Source: Acidobacteriota bacterium
GTDB lineage: Bacteria; Acidobacteriota; Terriglobia; Bryobacterales; Bryobacteraceae
Assembly: GCA_016870915.1 (NCBI GenBank)
Contig: VFZY01000047.1
Location: 1-33,927 of the forward strand
Reading direction: 5' to 3'
DNA length: 33,927 nucleotides
Below, piece by piece: positions 1 through 8,138 of this stretch. The number at the start of each line of letters is the position of its first letter. Within the stretch, counting starts at the first letter, position 1. A program made the translations under genes and the position numbers. The notes below the pieces were generated by a model. It was given only the letters and a program-made list of their open reading frames with translations, was not told the DNA's origin and made no database searches.

Positions 1-103
1 TTTGCCCCTGCCATCGGAGGTTTGGATCAACAAGCCGGTCGACACCAGCCCAACAGACAGAGAGGAACGTCAGTAAATTCCCATGCCGGGTGTCTCAAAG
101 TTG

Positions 104-136
104 TTGACACGCGCCGGCACGCAAAAGTGATACATT
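104..136 (+). promoter_or_regulatory. Putative sigma70 promoter of the PEP-CTERM gene
   Basis: A perfect TTGACA lies at 104-109. It is followed by TGATAC at 128-133 (18-nt spacer), which overlaps TACATT at 131-136. Transcription would start near 140 and give a leader of about 60 nt that ends in a strong Shine-Dalgarno sequence. This is a motif match only, and the exact -10 hexamer is ambiguous. Confidence 0.4.
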
Positions 137-198
137 CGTCCAGTCGCGCTTCGGTCAGAGTATCCGTCGTCGACGCAACCTTAAGGAGGTAAAGGAAT

Positions 199-750
199 AT
201 GAAGTCTTTCGCGCTCTCTCTCATGTTTTCGTTGGCGGCCTCGACGGCGGCCTTCGCTGGCAAGATCCACGTCACCCTGCCGAACAGCGGCACCAACATC
301 CGGTTTACGGTGCTCAACGACGATGGATTTGACATCACCAAGATCAAGTTCGACCTCTCGACGACCTTTTCCGACGCACCGGGCAATCCGCCTCTTGTGG
401 TCGACAGTACGTACGGCGAAGTCGGACCCACAGGCGGCACCGCGACTGCGTTTTCCATGGGCCAATTCATCTTCGGGTACGACTTCACCAGCTTTAACCA
501 CGGCGAGACCTTTGGATTCAACCTGGATCCCGACATCGCGGGCGACCCGTCCTACGGAGCCGTTACCACGGAACTGATCGGCGCCGGAGTGTGGGTGACC
601 ACCACCGGCGGCACAGTGCACGGGACCATTGGGATGATGGGCCGGGATCTCGGCGCCTGGATCGACTCCCCGGACGTCCCCGAACCGACCACCTACGCGC
701 TGTTCGCGCTCGGCTTGGCTGGAATCGCGGCGCTGCGGCGTAAGAAGTAA
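199..750 (+). CDS. PEP-CTERM sorting domain-containing protein
   Basis: This is a small exported protein (183 aa) of unknown specific function. Residues 1-20 form a signal peptide (MKSFALSLMFSLAASTAAFA). The body is beta-rich with many Gly, Thr and Asp. The C-terminus is a textbook PEP-CTERM tail: VPEP at about 160-163, a hydrophobic segment (ALFALGLAGIAAL) and a terminal RRKK. Known for the family: the tail directs proteins to exosortase processing and surface or exopolysaccharide association. The start is fixed by AAGGAGGT at 183-190, the best ribosome binding site in the window. The gene is monocistronic, with a promoter candidate at 104-136 and a terminator directly downstream. No exosortase gene is in the window, so the partner must lie elsewhere. 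The class is confident; the role of the body is unknown. Confidence 0.9.
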   Translation: MKSFALSLMFSLAASTAAFAGKIHVTLPNSGTNIRFTVLNDDGFDITKIKFDLSTTFSDAPGNPPLVVDSTYGEVGPTGGTATAFSMGQFIFGYDFTSFNHGETFGFNLDPDIAGDPSYGAVTTELIGAGVWVTTTGGTVHGTIGMMGRDLGAWIDSPDVPEPTTYALFALGLAGIAALRRKK

Positions 751-770
751 GGTTTCGAAGGCTAACGCAA

Positions 771-804
771 GGCCCCGCACGGTTCGCCGTGGCGGGGCTT
801 TTTC
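771..804 (+). terminator. Rho-independent terminator after the PEP-CTERM gene
   Basis: GGCCCCGC at 771-778 pairs with GCGGGGC at 792-798, with inner ACGG/CCGT pairs, and is followed by a T-rich tract (TTTTTCTTTT). The 3' arm plus T-tract (790-811) is repeated almost exactly at 812-833, so two alternative hairpins share one 5' arm. The site also separates this gene from the convergent gene that ends at 837. Confidence 0.8.
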
Positions 805-836
805 TTTTCCCTGGCGGGGCCTTTTCTTTTCCGCCG

Positions 837-1379
837 TTACGCGGATCTCCAGAGCAGCCATCCCAGTCCCAGCAGAAAACCGAAGAGCGCGTTGTACTCC
901 TCATTTTTCCGGTACAGCGGCCAGGAAAAGCGCGCCGCGCTGGATTCGCGGGGCCGGGCGGGTATGAGCATGGGAACGTTGCGTTCGTACTCGGCAAATT
1001 CGGGAAACAGCTTGCGCAGGTGCTGTTCCTCAAGTTCGATCACGGGCAGATAGATCAGGCCAAAGACGCCGGCGAACAGCGCCGCAAGCGTCCACTCCCG
1101 GGCGGCAATCACCAGCCCCGCGGCCACGGTGAGCGTACCCAGGTAGAGCGGATTCCGCAGCCAGGCGTAGGGCCCGCCGCGAGCGAGCGTGGTGTTTTTC
1201 GCCAGATGGCCCGCCGCCCAGCCACGCAGGCACAGACCGAGGATCGAGACCGGAACGCCCAGGGTCAACGAACCCACGGTGGGCGCGGCCAGCCATCCGA
1301 ACGCGGCCACCAACAGAAAACCGCCCGGCACGCGCAACTTGGCCACCGCATCGGCGTACCGTTTGGGAAACCTTGCCAC
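837..1379 (-). CDS. Isoprenylcysteine carboxyl methyltransferase-like membrane protein
   Basis: This 180-aa integral membrane protein resembles the ICMT/PEMT (phospholipid methyltransferase) superfamily. Hydrophobic segments lie at about 15-35, 36-56, 82-120 and near the C-terminus. The family signature is visible as GPYAWLRNPLYLG (about 69-81) and the later E-E-(x)n-FPEFAEYERNV (about 116-134), which in the family forms the SAM-binding part. The start is GTG (1377-1379), directly abutting the TAG stop of the upstream GT9 gene, with GGAGGGAG just upstream, so it is the last gene of the LPS operon. Substrate unknown: isoprenylcysteine is unlikely in this organism, and a lipid or small hydrophobic acceptor is plausible. 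The fold is confident, the substrate is not. Confidence 0.8.
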   Translation of the reverse strand: MARFPKRYADAVAKLRVPGGFLLVAAFGWLAAPTVGSLTLGVPVSILGLCLRGWAAGHLAKNTTLARGGPYAWLRNPLYLGTLTVAAGLVIAAREWTLAALFAGVFGLIYLPVIELEEQHLRKLFPEFAEYERNVPMLIPARPRESSAARFSWPLYRKNEEYNALFGFLLGLGWLLWRSA

Positions 1380-2312
1380 CTAGGCTCCCTCCAGGCGGGT
1401 CATCAGAGCACGGAACACGGCGGCGGGTTCAATGGCACGCATGCTGGGGTGGATCTCGCCAGCGCGGCGGTAGGTGGTGGCGGCGCCGGGGGCGCGCAAC
1501 AGGCCGAAGCTTCCGCCGTAGGGTCCGTTGCGCTCGGGGTCGGTTGGGCCGAAGATGGCGATGCCTGGTTTGCCGAGCGCGGCCGCGATGTGGAGCGGTC
1601 CGCTGTCAATGCCCACCACGGCGCGCGCCCGGCGGGTGGCGGCGATGAGACCGGGGATGCTGGAGGCGTGCACTCTGACATTTTCCAACTCTCTCAACTC
1701 GGGCAGAGCCGCGGCGGCGTTCAAGACCAGATCCAGGCCCTGGCGGCGCAGCATGCCGCCCAGCGTGGCGTAGTTCTCAAGCGGCCACTGCTTTGAGACC
1801 CAGCCGCCCAGTGGATTCGCCAGAACAAAGGGACCTTCCGGCAGGGTGCCTTCGTCGACGCCTGCGGGCAGCGCGAAGCGCAGGGTCCGGTTCCCTCCGG
1901 CGGCCTCGGCCAGATCCAGGTTGCGGTCCACCACGTGGCGCGACGGGGCCGGCACGCGGCGATGGTAGAAGAGCCGGGCCAGGCGTTCGCGCACGTGCTC
2001 GAACCCGATGATGCGGCGTGCTCCACCCAGCCAGGCGGCGGCGGCCGATTTGATGAGCCCCTGAAAGTCCACGGCAAGCGTGACGGGCGTGCTCCGCAGC
2101 GCACTGAGCGCGTCCCGAACGCTGGACCATTGGCGGCGGTTCAATGGAATTGCCGTGTCGACGTCCGGATTGCCGTCCAGAAGGCAGGCCCAGCGCGGCT
2201 CCACCAGCCAGTCAATGCGGGCTTCGGGGAAGGCTGCGCGCAGGCTGGCGGCGGCGGGCAGCGTGTGCACAATGTCGCCCATGGCGCCCATGCGAACCAC
2301 CAGGATCCTCAT
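1380..2312 (-). CDS. Glycosyltransferase family 9, heptosyltransferase I-like
   Basis: This 310-aa cytosolic GT9 enzyme is expected to transfer a heptose (or similar sugar) from an ADP-sugar to the lipid A-Kdo inner core. The N-terminus MRILVVRMGAMGDIVHTLPA is the classic GT9 opening of WaaC. The C-terminal half contains a nucleotide-sugar site of the form VVGIDSGPLHIAAALGKPGIAIFGPTDP (split: GIDSGPLHIAAALG, then IFGPTDPERNGPYG). The length matches the family (about 320 aa). It overlaps the upstream nucleotidyltransferase by ATGA (2309-2312) and abuts the downstream methyltransferase, indicating translational coupling. It is the second GT9 enzyme in this operon, and the N-terminus is closer to WaaC than WaaF. 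The exact donor and acceptor are inferred, so no gene symbol is assigned. Confidence 0.88.
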   Translation of the reverse strand: MRILVVRMGAMGDIVHTLPAAASLRAAFPEARIDWLVEPRWACLLDGNPDVDTAIPLNRRQWSSVRDALSALRSTPVTLAVDFQGLIKSAAAAWLGGARRIIGFEHVRERLARLFYHRRVPAPSRHVVDRNLDLAEAAGGNRTLRFALPAGVDEGTLPEGPFVLANPLGGWVSKQWPLENYATLGGMLRRQGLDLVLNAAAALPELRELENVRVHASSIPGLIAATRRARAVVGIDSGPLHIAAALGKPGIAIFGPTDPERNGPYGGSFGLLRAPGAATTYRRAGEIHPSMRAIEPAAVFRALMTRLEGA

Positions 2313-2668
2313 TCCGGCTGCGCCAGCGCCTGCCGGGCGCGGATATGCGCCATGAGGGCGCCGCGCCGGGCCAGGTCCGCCGCGCGCTCATCCACGGCAT
2401 GGAGCGGCAGTTGGCCGACTTCGGAGAGCCCTGCCGCGGCTTCCACCATATCGAGCGCGGCAACCAGTTCCAGACGCGCCCCGGCGGGCATCAGCGGATC
2501 AGGCGGGTCATCCACCAGCACCAGAAGTCTCCCGCCCCGGGCCAATTCGTTCAAGCGTTCGGCGTGCGCGGCGGTCAACGGGTCAAAGTAGCCACAGACG
2601 ACGGTGCGCCCGGAGGCGGCCAGCGTCCGCGCCGCCTCGCCATCCACCAACTTGATGCGTGTATCCAA
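2309..2668 (-). CDS. Degenerate cytidylyltransferase-like (nucleotidyltransferase fold) protein
   Basis: This small protein of about 119 aa sits between two heptosyltransferases. It resembles the nucleotidyltransferase domain of HldE/RfaE: VVCGYFDPLTAAHAERL aligns with the family pattern F-D-x-L-H-x-G-H-x-x-x-L. The first His is replaced by Thr and the Gly by Ala, and only the second His remains; no ISSTT-type nucleotide motif is seen. The enzyme may therefore be inactive or altered. The start is uncertain: the open frame extends upstream to 2734 inside the heptosyltransferase II gene, but no homology-like sequence appears there. The best start is TTG at 2666-2668, 5 nt after the upstream stop. 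It overlaps the next gene by ATGA. The context suggests a role in heptose nucleotide supply or a regulatory remnant; both are inference. Confidence 0.6.
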   Translation of the reverse strand: MDTRIKLVDGEAARTLAASGRTVVCGYFDPLTAAHAERLNELARGGRLLVLVDDPPDPLMPAGARLELVAALDMVEAAAGLSEVGQLPLHAVDERAADLARRGALMAHIRARQALAQPE

Positions 2669-2673
2669 GTACT

Positions 2674-3720
2674 CTATTTCAGCAGGTCGAGCGTGGTGCG
2701 CGCCACACGATCCGCCGGGACGCCGGTCATGCAACGGTGGTCAATGGGGCATTCGCGCAGCAGGCAAGGACTGCATTCCACCGGTTGCCGGACAATGCGC
2801 GCCAGAGGACCCGTGGGTCCGGTGGCCACATGATCGGTGGCCCCGAAGACGGTGACCGTCGGGATGCCGAGTGCGGAGGCGATGTGCATGGCCCCGGAAT
2901 CGTTCGTGAGGAACGCCTGGCACGCGGCGGCCATTTCGATGAACTGCCGCAGCGTGGTTTCGCCGGCGAAGTTGTGGACCGCGTGGCCGCGTTCAGCCAG
3001 CATCACCCGGACACGCTCGCAGAGTTCGCGTTCGTCCCGGGAGCCGAACAGCGCCACGCTGAACCCGCGCGCCAGTGAGACCTGTGAGGCCGCGGCGGCG
3101 AACCGCTCCGGCAGCCATCGTTTGGCGCTACCGAAAGCCGCCCCGGGGCTCACCCCAAGCACTTCACGGCCCAAGCCGGCAGATTCCAGGCGGGGAACCC
3201 CGGCGGCGGCGCTTTCCGGCGCGCTGGCCAGACGGATGACGATCTCCGACGGCAAGGCGCCGGTGAGCCCGGCGCGGCGCAGCAGTTCCAGATAGTAGAA
3301 GCTCTGATGAGCCGGAATGGCGCCGGGCGCGGGCGGCGGAATGGCATGGGTCAGCATCCAGCCGCGGCCATCGCGGTTGTAGCCGATGCGAACCGGGATG
3401 CGGGCCAGAAAAGCCGGCAGCGCCGAATCGAATGAGTTGGGCAGAATGACAGCGCAATCGAAGTGGGGCCCGGCCAGGTCGCGGCCGGCGGTCCATTTGG
3501 CGGCGAGACCGCACCACCCCCGGGGAGCGGTCCAGGGGATCATTTCATCGCAAAACGGTTCCCGGGCATAGAGATCGGCTACCCAGGGCATGGCGAGAAT
3601 GCTGATGCGGGCGCGGGGAAACCGCTCACGCAAGGCACGAAGCGCGGGCAGCGACATCACCGCGTCGCCCACCCAGTTGGTGGCTCGAACCAGGATCCGT
3701 TCGGCGGAGTTCACGGTCAT
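2674..3720 (-). CDS. waaF: Lipopolysaccharide heptosyltransferase II (GT9)
   Basis: This 348-aa cytosolic GT9 enzyme is expected to add the second L-glycero-D-manno-heptose of the LPS inner core. After a short lead come the WaaF hallmark ILVRATNWVGDAVMSLPALR and, near residue 265, AFLTNDSGAMHIASALGIPT followed by VFGATDH, the ADP-heptose-binding region. Late cysteines (ECSPCLLRECPIDHRCM) are typical of WaaF C-termini. The chosen start is ATG at 3718-3720; an in-frame TTG at 3741 would add seven residues without a ribosome binding site. A -10-like TATCTT (minus strand, 3745-3740) lies about 19 nt upstream, so this is the first gene of the operon that runs down to 837. Confidence 0.9.
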   Translation of the reverse strand: MTVNSAERILVRATNWVGDAVMSLPALRALRERFPRARISILAMPWVADLYAREPFCDEMIPWTAPRGWCGLAAKWTAGRDLAGPHFDCAVILPNSFDSALPAFLARIPVRIGYNRDGRGWMLTHAIPPPAPGAIPAHQSFYYLELLRRAGLTGALPSEIVIRLASAPESAAAGVPRLESAGLGREVLGVSPGAAFGSAKRWLPERFAAAASQVSLARGFSVALFGSRDERELCERVRVMLAERGHAVHNFAGETTLRQFIEMAAACQAFLTNDSGAMHIASALGIPTVTVFGATDHVATGPTGPLARIVRQPVECSPCLLRECPIDHRCMTGVPADRVARTTLDLLK

Positions 3721-3919
3721 GGCCTGCCGGTATCGCCCCAAGATAGGTCAGCCAAAACGCGCTAACCCACAACCACGCGACACCGGGGGGTGTCCGTGCA
3801 GGCGGCGGGCAGAAACGCCGGGAGCGGTGATGGCGCAGTCATATCCGTTCCTCAGTCTAGCGAAAAAAATTTGTCCCTTTTTCGAAAGTGCGAGCGCTTG
3901 TCTGGTCAGGAAGGACTGA

Positions 3920-4555
3920 ATGATACCGACACCGCCCCTCACGGTCACGCTGACGCCCTCGAACCGCGCGCTGCTCACCGGCTGCGCCACGCAGGACCCC
4001 GAAGCGTGGGCGGAACTTTACCGCCGCTTCCGGCCAGTCATCCAAGGCCGGCTGGTTCGTATCCTGGGCGCAGCCTCGATCCAGACCGAGGACTTGAGCC
4101 AGGACGTGTTTCTGAAGGTGATCGAACACTGCGGGCGGCTTGCGGAGGAGGCCATGGAACGGCCCGATGCCGGGCTCTTCGGCTGGATCGCCACAACCGC
4201 GAGCCATGCGGCGATCGATCAACTGCGGCGCCGGCGCGATCCGCGCGAACTGCCGCCGGATCTGGCCCAGCCGGGCGACTGGAACACACCGGCGCTGAAC
4301 CGGCTTGAGTCAAAACGGCTGCTGGAACAGATCGACGAGCATCTGATGTCCCAGGCCCACGCCCAGGCGGCGCGCGACCGGACGATCTTCTGGCTGCATT
4401 ATCGCGATGGAGTGCCCGCCCGTAGGATCGCCGAACGGACCCCGTTTGGGCTGACTCCCAAGGGCGTGGAGGCAGTGATCCGCCGGCAGGTAGCCTATCT
4501 GAAAGGCCGCCTGGTGCGGGCGAAGCATACCACCCAGCCTGTCGAAGCAATATGA
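3920..4555 (+). CDS. RNA polymerase sigma factor, sigma70/ECF family
   Basis: This 211-aa protein directs core RNA polymerase to a specific promoter set. Region 2 is visible at about 27-95: AELYRRFRPVIQGRLVRILG, then TEDLSQDVFLKVIEHC (the region 2.2-like helix) and ASHAAIDQLRRRRD (region 2.3/2.4). A divergent region 4 helix-turn-helix lies at about 150-200 (WLHYRDGVPARRIAE, then GLTPKGVEAVIRRQ). AGGAAGGA immediately upstream supports the ATG. No anti-sigma gene adjoins; the next gene, 9 nt downstream, encodes an exported TIM barrel. Regulation and target promoters are unknown. The 178-bp divergent spacer before it (3742-3919) is AT-rich around 3855-3885 and probably holds both promoters. Confidence 0.88.
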   Translation: MIPTPPLTVTLTPSNRALLTGCATQDPEAWAELYRRFRPVIQGRLVRILGAASIQTEDLSQDVFLKVIEHCGRLAEEAMERPDAGLFGWIATTASHAAIDQLRRRRDPRELPPDLAQPGDWNTPALNRLESKRLLEQIDEHLMSQAHAQAARDRTIFWLHYRDGVPARRIAERTPFGLTPKGVEAVIRRQVAYLKGRLVRAKHTTQPVEAI

Positions 4556-4564
4556 TGGGAGTGC

Positions 4565-5437
4565 ATGGTACGCCGATCTTTCCTCGCCGCCGCCGCGGGT
4601 TTTGCCGCCAACGCATCCGCCCAGGACCGGCTTCCGGTCCGCAAAGCGATCCTTCTCAGCATGCTGCCGCAGAGCCTTTCGATCAAGGACCGCTTCCAAC
4701 TGGCGAAGGACGTGGGGTTCGACGAGATCGAACTGCCCACATCCTCCGACCAGGCCCGCACGGAAGAGTTTAAGAAAGCCTCCGAGACCAGCAAGCTGCG
4801 CATTCATTCGGTGATGAACAGCGACCACTGGCGCTACCCGCTCTCTTCGGGCGACCCCGAGGTGGTGCGCAAGTGCGTGGCCGGCATGGAGACCAGTCTG
4901 CGCAACGCTCAATTCTGGGGCGCCGACACGGTTCTGCTGGTGCCCGCCGTGGTGGACGCCAAGACCGGGTACGGCGATGCGTGGAAGCGGTCCCAGGCGG
5001 AGATCCGCAAGATGATTCCTCTGGCGCGGGAGTTGAAGGTGATCATCGCGGTGGAAGAGGTGTGGAACAAGTTCCTGCTGAGCCCGCTTGAGTTCGCCAA
5101 CTACGTCGACCAGTTCAAGAGCCCGTGGGTGCGCGCCTACTTCGATGTGGGCAACGTGGTGCTCTACGGCTACCCCCAGGACTGGATCCGGACCCTGGGC
5201 AACCGCATCGTCAAGCTGCACTTCAAGGACTTCACGTTCCGCAACGACCCGGCCATCCGGAAGCGCGTCGCCGATTTCGTCAACATCCGCGATGGCGAGA
5301 TCGATTGGAAGGAGATCCATGCCGCTCTGCGCGAGACGGGCTACAAAGGGTCGGCTACGCTTGAGATCGCCGGCGGCGACGAAGCCTACCTGCGCGATGT
5401 GTCGAAGCGCTTTGACATGATCCTCACGGGAGCGTAG
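4565..5437 (+). CDS. Exported sugar phosphate isomerase/epimerase-like TIM barrel protein
   Basis: This 290-aa protein is of the AP endonuclease 2/xylose isomerase-like TIM-barrel superfamily. The N-terminus MVRRSFLAAAAGFAANASAQ is a Tat-type twin-arginine signal peptide, so the protein probably acts in the periplasm. Putative divalent-metal ligands are visible at the expected beta-strand ends: E164/E165 (VEEV), D194 (YFDVGN), H219 (KLHFKD) and E267 (TLEIAG). The family isomerises or epimerises sugars and cyclitols; the substrate here is unknown. The start has GGGAG 5 nt upstream, and the gene begins 9 nt after the sigma factor stop, so the two are likely cotranscribed. Exported members of this family are common in Acidobacteriota and Planctomycetes. 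Confidence 0.85.
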   Translation: MVRRSFLAAAAGFAANASAQDRLPVRKAILLSMLPQSLSIKDRFQLAKDVGFDEIELPTSSDQARTEEFKKASETSKLRIHSVMNSDHWRYPLSSGDPEVVRKCVAGMETSLRNAQFWGADTVLLVPAVVDAKTGYGDAWKRSQAEIRKMIPLARELKVIIAVEEVWNKFLLSPLEFANYVDQFKSPWVRAYFDVGNVVLYGYPQDWIRTLGNRIVKLHFKDFTFRNDPAIRKRVADFVNIRDGEIDWKEIHAALRETGYKGSATLEIAGGDEAYLRDVSKRFDMILTGA

Positions 5438-5453
5438 GCGGAAGCGGCCGGAC

Positions 5454-7187
5454 ATGAAGAAGTTTCTCATTGGTATTGCCTGCGGGTTCGCGTTCGCGGG
5501 GGTGGCGGCGCTCATCGTGGCCGCGGCGCTGGTGCGGTTGGCATCCTCAGGCCCTGCCCTGCCGGTTCCGCGGAACGCGATCCTTGTGCTGGACCTTTCA
5601 GGTGACGTGCCGGAACAGGCTCCGGCCGAGATCCCCATCCCCGGATTCGAAACGCGATCGCCCTTGACCACCGTTGAAATCTGGAATGCCCTGAAGCGTG
5701 CGGCCACGGACTCGAACATTGAGGGGCTGGCGATCATGCCGGGCAGGATCGGCGCCGGATGGGCCAAGCTGGAACAGATCCGCCAGTCGGTGGAGGACTT
5801 CAAGGCGCGGTCCAGGAAGCCGGTGCTGGCGTTTCTGAAGTCGCCGGGCAATCGCGAATACTACCTGGCCACGGCAGCCGACGCCATCTACGTGACGCCG
5901 GAAGATCATCTGGACCTCAAAGGACTGCGGGCCGAACTGACATTCTTCCGGGAAACGCTGGACAAAGTTGGGGCGCGCATGGAGGTGGCCTACGCGGGCA
6001 AGTACAAGGACGGCCTCGACAGCTTCGTCGAAAAAGGGAGCCGGGTGTCATCGCGTGAAGTGATCAATTCGATTCTGGACACGATTTACGGGCACTTCAC
6101 GGAAACGGTGGCCGGCGGACGGGACCTGGACGTGGCCAAGGTGCGGGAGTTGTTCGACGACGGGCCCTACCTGGCGGTGCAGGCCAAGGAAAAGAGTCTG
6201 ATCGACGACGTGTTGTACGAAGATCAGTTCTTTGAAAAGTTCACCAAGGTGGAGAGCCGGCGCGCCGACGGGCGCCGCCTGAGCCTGCGCTCTTATCATG
6301 CCCGCGCCGGGGGCGGATCCGGTTCGGGCGCCCGCGTCGCGTATATCGTGGGCCAGGGCGCCATCCTGCGCGGATCGAACGACGACGCCGACGATGGAAT
6401 CTATTCAGCCGATTTCGTCTCCATGCTGCGCGGCCTTCGCTACGATTCATCGGTGCAGGGGGCGATCATGCGCATCGATTCCCCGGGTGGAGACGCCATC
6501 GCCAGTGACGACATTCTGCGTGAACTGAAGCTGCTGAGCAAGGCGAAGCCGCTGGTGATTTCCATGTCGGACGTGGCGGCCTCCGGCGGCTACTTCATCG
6601 CGGCCACGGGGGACCCGATTGTCGCCTACCGGACCACCATCACGGGTTCGATTGGGGTCTACTTCGGCAAGATCAACCTCCGCGGCCTCTACGACAAGCT
6701 GGGCATCCGGAAAGAGATCTTCGAACGCGGGCGCAATGCGGCCATCGACACCGATTACCGGCCGCTCACCGGCGCCGGCAGCGCCAAGCTTGTGGAGGGC
6801 GTGGCCCATACCTACAAGGGATTCGTGGATCGCGTGGCCGAAGCCCGGAAGAAGAAGTTCGATGAGATCGACGCCGTGGCTCAGGGACGCGCCTGGATGG
6901 GAGCCGAGGCACTGAAGAACGGACTGGTGGATGAGGCCGGGGGCATCGACCGGGCGGTGGAGATGATCCGAAAGCGGCTCAAGCTGACGGCCAGCCAACC
7001 GCTGCAACTGGTGCCCTATCCAGCCCGGAAGAGCATCTTCGACCGCTGGCTGAGCGCGGCGTCCCGCTACTCCCGCCAGGACCCGCCGGCAGCACTGGCG
7101 CGCCAACTGGTGCGTGAACACAATCTGCAGCCCCTGATCGACGGCGGCATGCTCGCCCTGCTACCCTATTCAGTCACAATCAAGTAA
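5454..7187 (+). CDS. sppA: Signal peptide peptidase SppA, long (67K) form
   Basis: This 577-aa membrane-anchored serine protease degrades leftover signal peptides and membrane protein fragments at the periplasmic face. One N-terminal membrane segment (about 5-30) precedes two tandem ClpP-like domains. The Ser/Lys dyad is split between them, as in the E. coli-type enzyme: K185 in AGKYKDGLDSF of the N-terminal domain and S377 in SDVAASGGYFIAA of the C-terminal domain. SPGGDA at about 343-348 matches the family's substrate-binding Gly motif. Length and residue layout are normal, so the enzyme should be active. It starts 16 nt after the TIM-barrel gene, and its TAA shares a base with the ATG of the next gene (TAATG), showing translational coupling. 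Confidence 0.95.
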   Translation: MKKFLIGIACGFAFAGVAALIVAAALVRLASSGPALPVPRNAILVLDLSGDVPEQAPAEIPIPGFETRSPLTTVEIWNALKRAATDSNIEGLAIMPGRIGAGWAKLEQIRQSVEDFKARSRKPVLAFLKSPGNREYYLATAADAIYVTPEDHLDLKGLRAELTFFRETLDKVGARMEVAYAGKYKDGLDSFVEKGSRVSSREVINSILDTIYGHFTETVAGGRDLDVAKVRELFDDGPYLAVQAKEKSLIDDVLYEDQFFEKFTKVESRRADGRRLSLRSYHARAGGGSGSGARVAYIVGQGAILRGSNDDADDGIYSADFVSMLRGLRYDSSVQGAIMRIDSPGGDAIASDDILRELKLLSKAKPLVISMSDVAASGGYFIAATGDPIVAYRTTITGSIGVYFGKINLRGLYDKLGIRKEIFERGRNAAIDTDYRPLTGAGSAKLVEGVAHTYKGFVDRVAEARKKKFDEIDAVAQGRAWMGAEALKNGLVDEAGGIDRAVEMIRKRLKLTASQPLQLVPYPARKSIFDRWLSAASRYSRQDPPAALARQLVREHNLQPLIDGGMLALLPYSVTIK

Positions 7188-8089
7188 TGCCGTCCGAGCC
7201 CAAGCCCCCTGCCACGGATGCCCGTGCCACGGATCAATTCGACACGCCCCCTCCACCCAAAGTGTCCGTGCTGATCCTTTGCCGCAATCAGGCTGGGCCG
7301 TTGCGAAAGACGCTGGCCTCGCTCGAACGGTCTGAGCATCGCCAGGCGATCGAGGTGGTGGTTGTCGATTCCGGCTCAAGCGATGGCAGTGAGGCGATGG
7401 ACGGGGAGTTTCCCGGCATCAACATGCTGCGCCTGCCCAAGAACTTTGGCGCCACCAAGGCGAAGAACATCGGGACGCGCACCGCCACCGGTGAGTTCCT
7501 GCTGTTTCTGGATCCCGGCTATGAAGTTTCGCCCGACACCGTCCATGCCCTGGCCGCATCGCTTGAATCCCAGACAGGCGCCAATGCGGTGTGTCCGCTG
7601 GTGACGGGCCCCAATGGACCGCCTCCTGTGTACGCGTTGCCCGATGCAGCCTGGTTTTCGCAGCCCCGCACCACGGCGGTGACGTTCGCGGGCCCCTCGG
7701 CCGTGGAGTTTCCGGCGGGCTGGCCGATGATGGTGCGGCGGCAATTGATCGCCGGATCGAACTACTTCGACGAGCGCTACGGGCACCACTGGACGGATGC
7801 CGATCTGGCCATCCGCATCCACAAGGCCGGACGCAGGATTCTGGTGCTGCCCGATATCGCGGTGGCCGCGCCGGAGGGGGGCGTGGCGCCGGTGGGTTTG
7901 CAGGGCAGCACCGCGGAACGGTCCGATTATCTGCTGGGAGCGGCCCACTATCTGGGCAAACACAGAGGCGCCGTGGCCGGCCTGCTGTTCCAGGCGAAGT
8001 CGATTCTCCTTGCGCTGCTGACCCTGCGGCTGCCCCTGTTCTTCGCGCTGCTCAGCGGGCGCAAGATCGATAGGACACAACCCGAGTAA
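7187..8089 (+). CDS. Glycosyltransferase family 2 protein
   Basis: This 300-aa GT-A enzyme transfers a sugar from a nucleotide donor. A Pro-rich N-terminal tail (1-25) precedes KVSVLILCRNQ (about 25-35), the first Rossmann strand, and VVVVDSGSSDGS, the family's D-x-S donor-binding motif. KNFGATKAKNIG and FLLFLDPGYE follow; the usual DxD is here D-P-G, a known but weaker variation. A C-terminal hydrophobic stretch (about 265-290, LLFQAKSILLALLTLRLPLFFALL) suggests membrane association. It is translationally coupled to sppA by the overlapping TAATG, so it probably belongs to the same transcript. Donor and acceptor cannot be read from sequence; an envelope polysaccharide or glycolipid is plausible. 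Confidence 0.85.
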   Translation: MPSEPKPPATDARATDQFDTPPPPKVSVLILCRNQAGPLRKTLASLERSEHRQAIEVVVVDSGSSDGSEAMDGEFPGINMLRLPKNFGATKAKNIGTRTATGEFLLFLDPGYEVSPDTVHALAASLESQTGANAVCPLVTGPNGPPPVYALPDAAWFSQPRTTAVTFAGPSAVEFPAGWPMMVRRQLIAGSNYFDERYGHHWTDADLAIRIHKAGRRILVLPDIAVAAPEGGVAPVGLQGSTAERSDYLLGAAHYLGKHRGAVAGLLFQAKSILLALLTLRLPLFFALLSGRKIDRTQPE

Positions 8090-8123
8090 ATCGGCAGACA
8101 TCGCTGCCTTGCCCTGTCTTCGC

Positions 8124-8129
8124 TACACT
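8124..8129 (+). promoter_or_regulatory. -10-like box immediately before the methyltransferase start
   Basis: GCTACACT (8122-8129) ends 9 nt before the ATG at 8139. If used as a -10, transcription would start at or within a few bases of the start codon, giving a leaderless mRNA. No Shine-Dalgarno sequence is present. The same arrangement recurs before other genes in this window. No convincing -35 was found. Confidence 0.4.
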
Positions 8130-8138
8130 GGCGGTACT

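Noticed and set aside
27-536. 169-codon open frame on the minus strand
   Set aside because: Antisense to the PEP-CTERM gene, which has a promoter, ribosome binding site and terminator.
789-1796. 335-codon open frame on the plus strand
   Set aside because: It crosses the methyltransferase-like and GT9 genes antisense and has a Gln/Gly/Arg composition typical of shadow frames.
4310-5851. 513-codon open frame on the minus strand
   Set aside because: It crosses three well-supported plus-strand genes and shows no domain.
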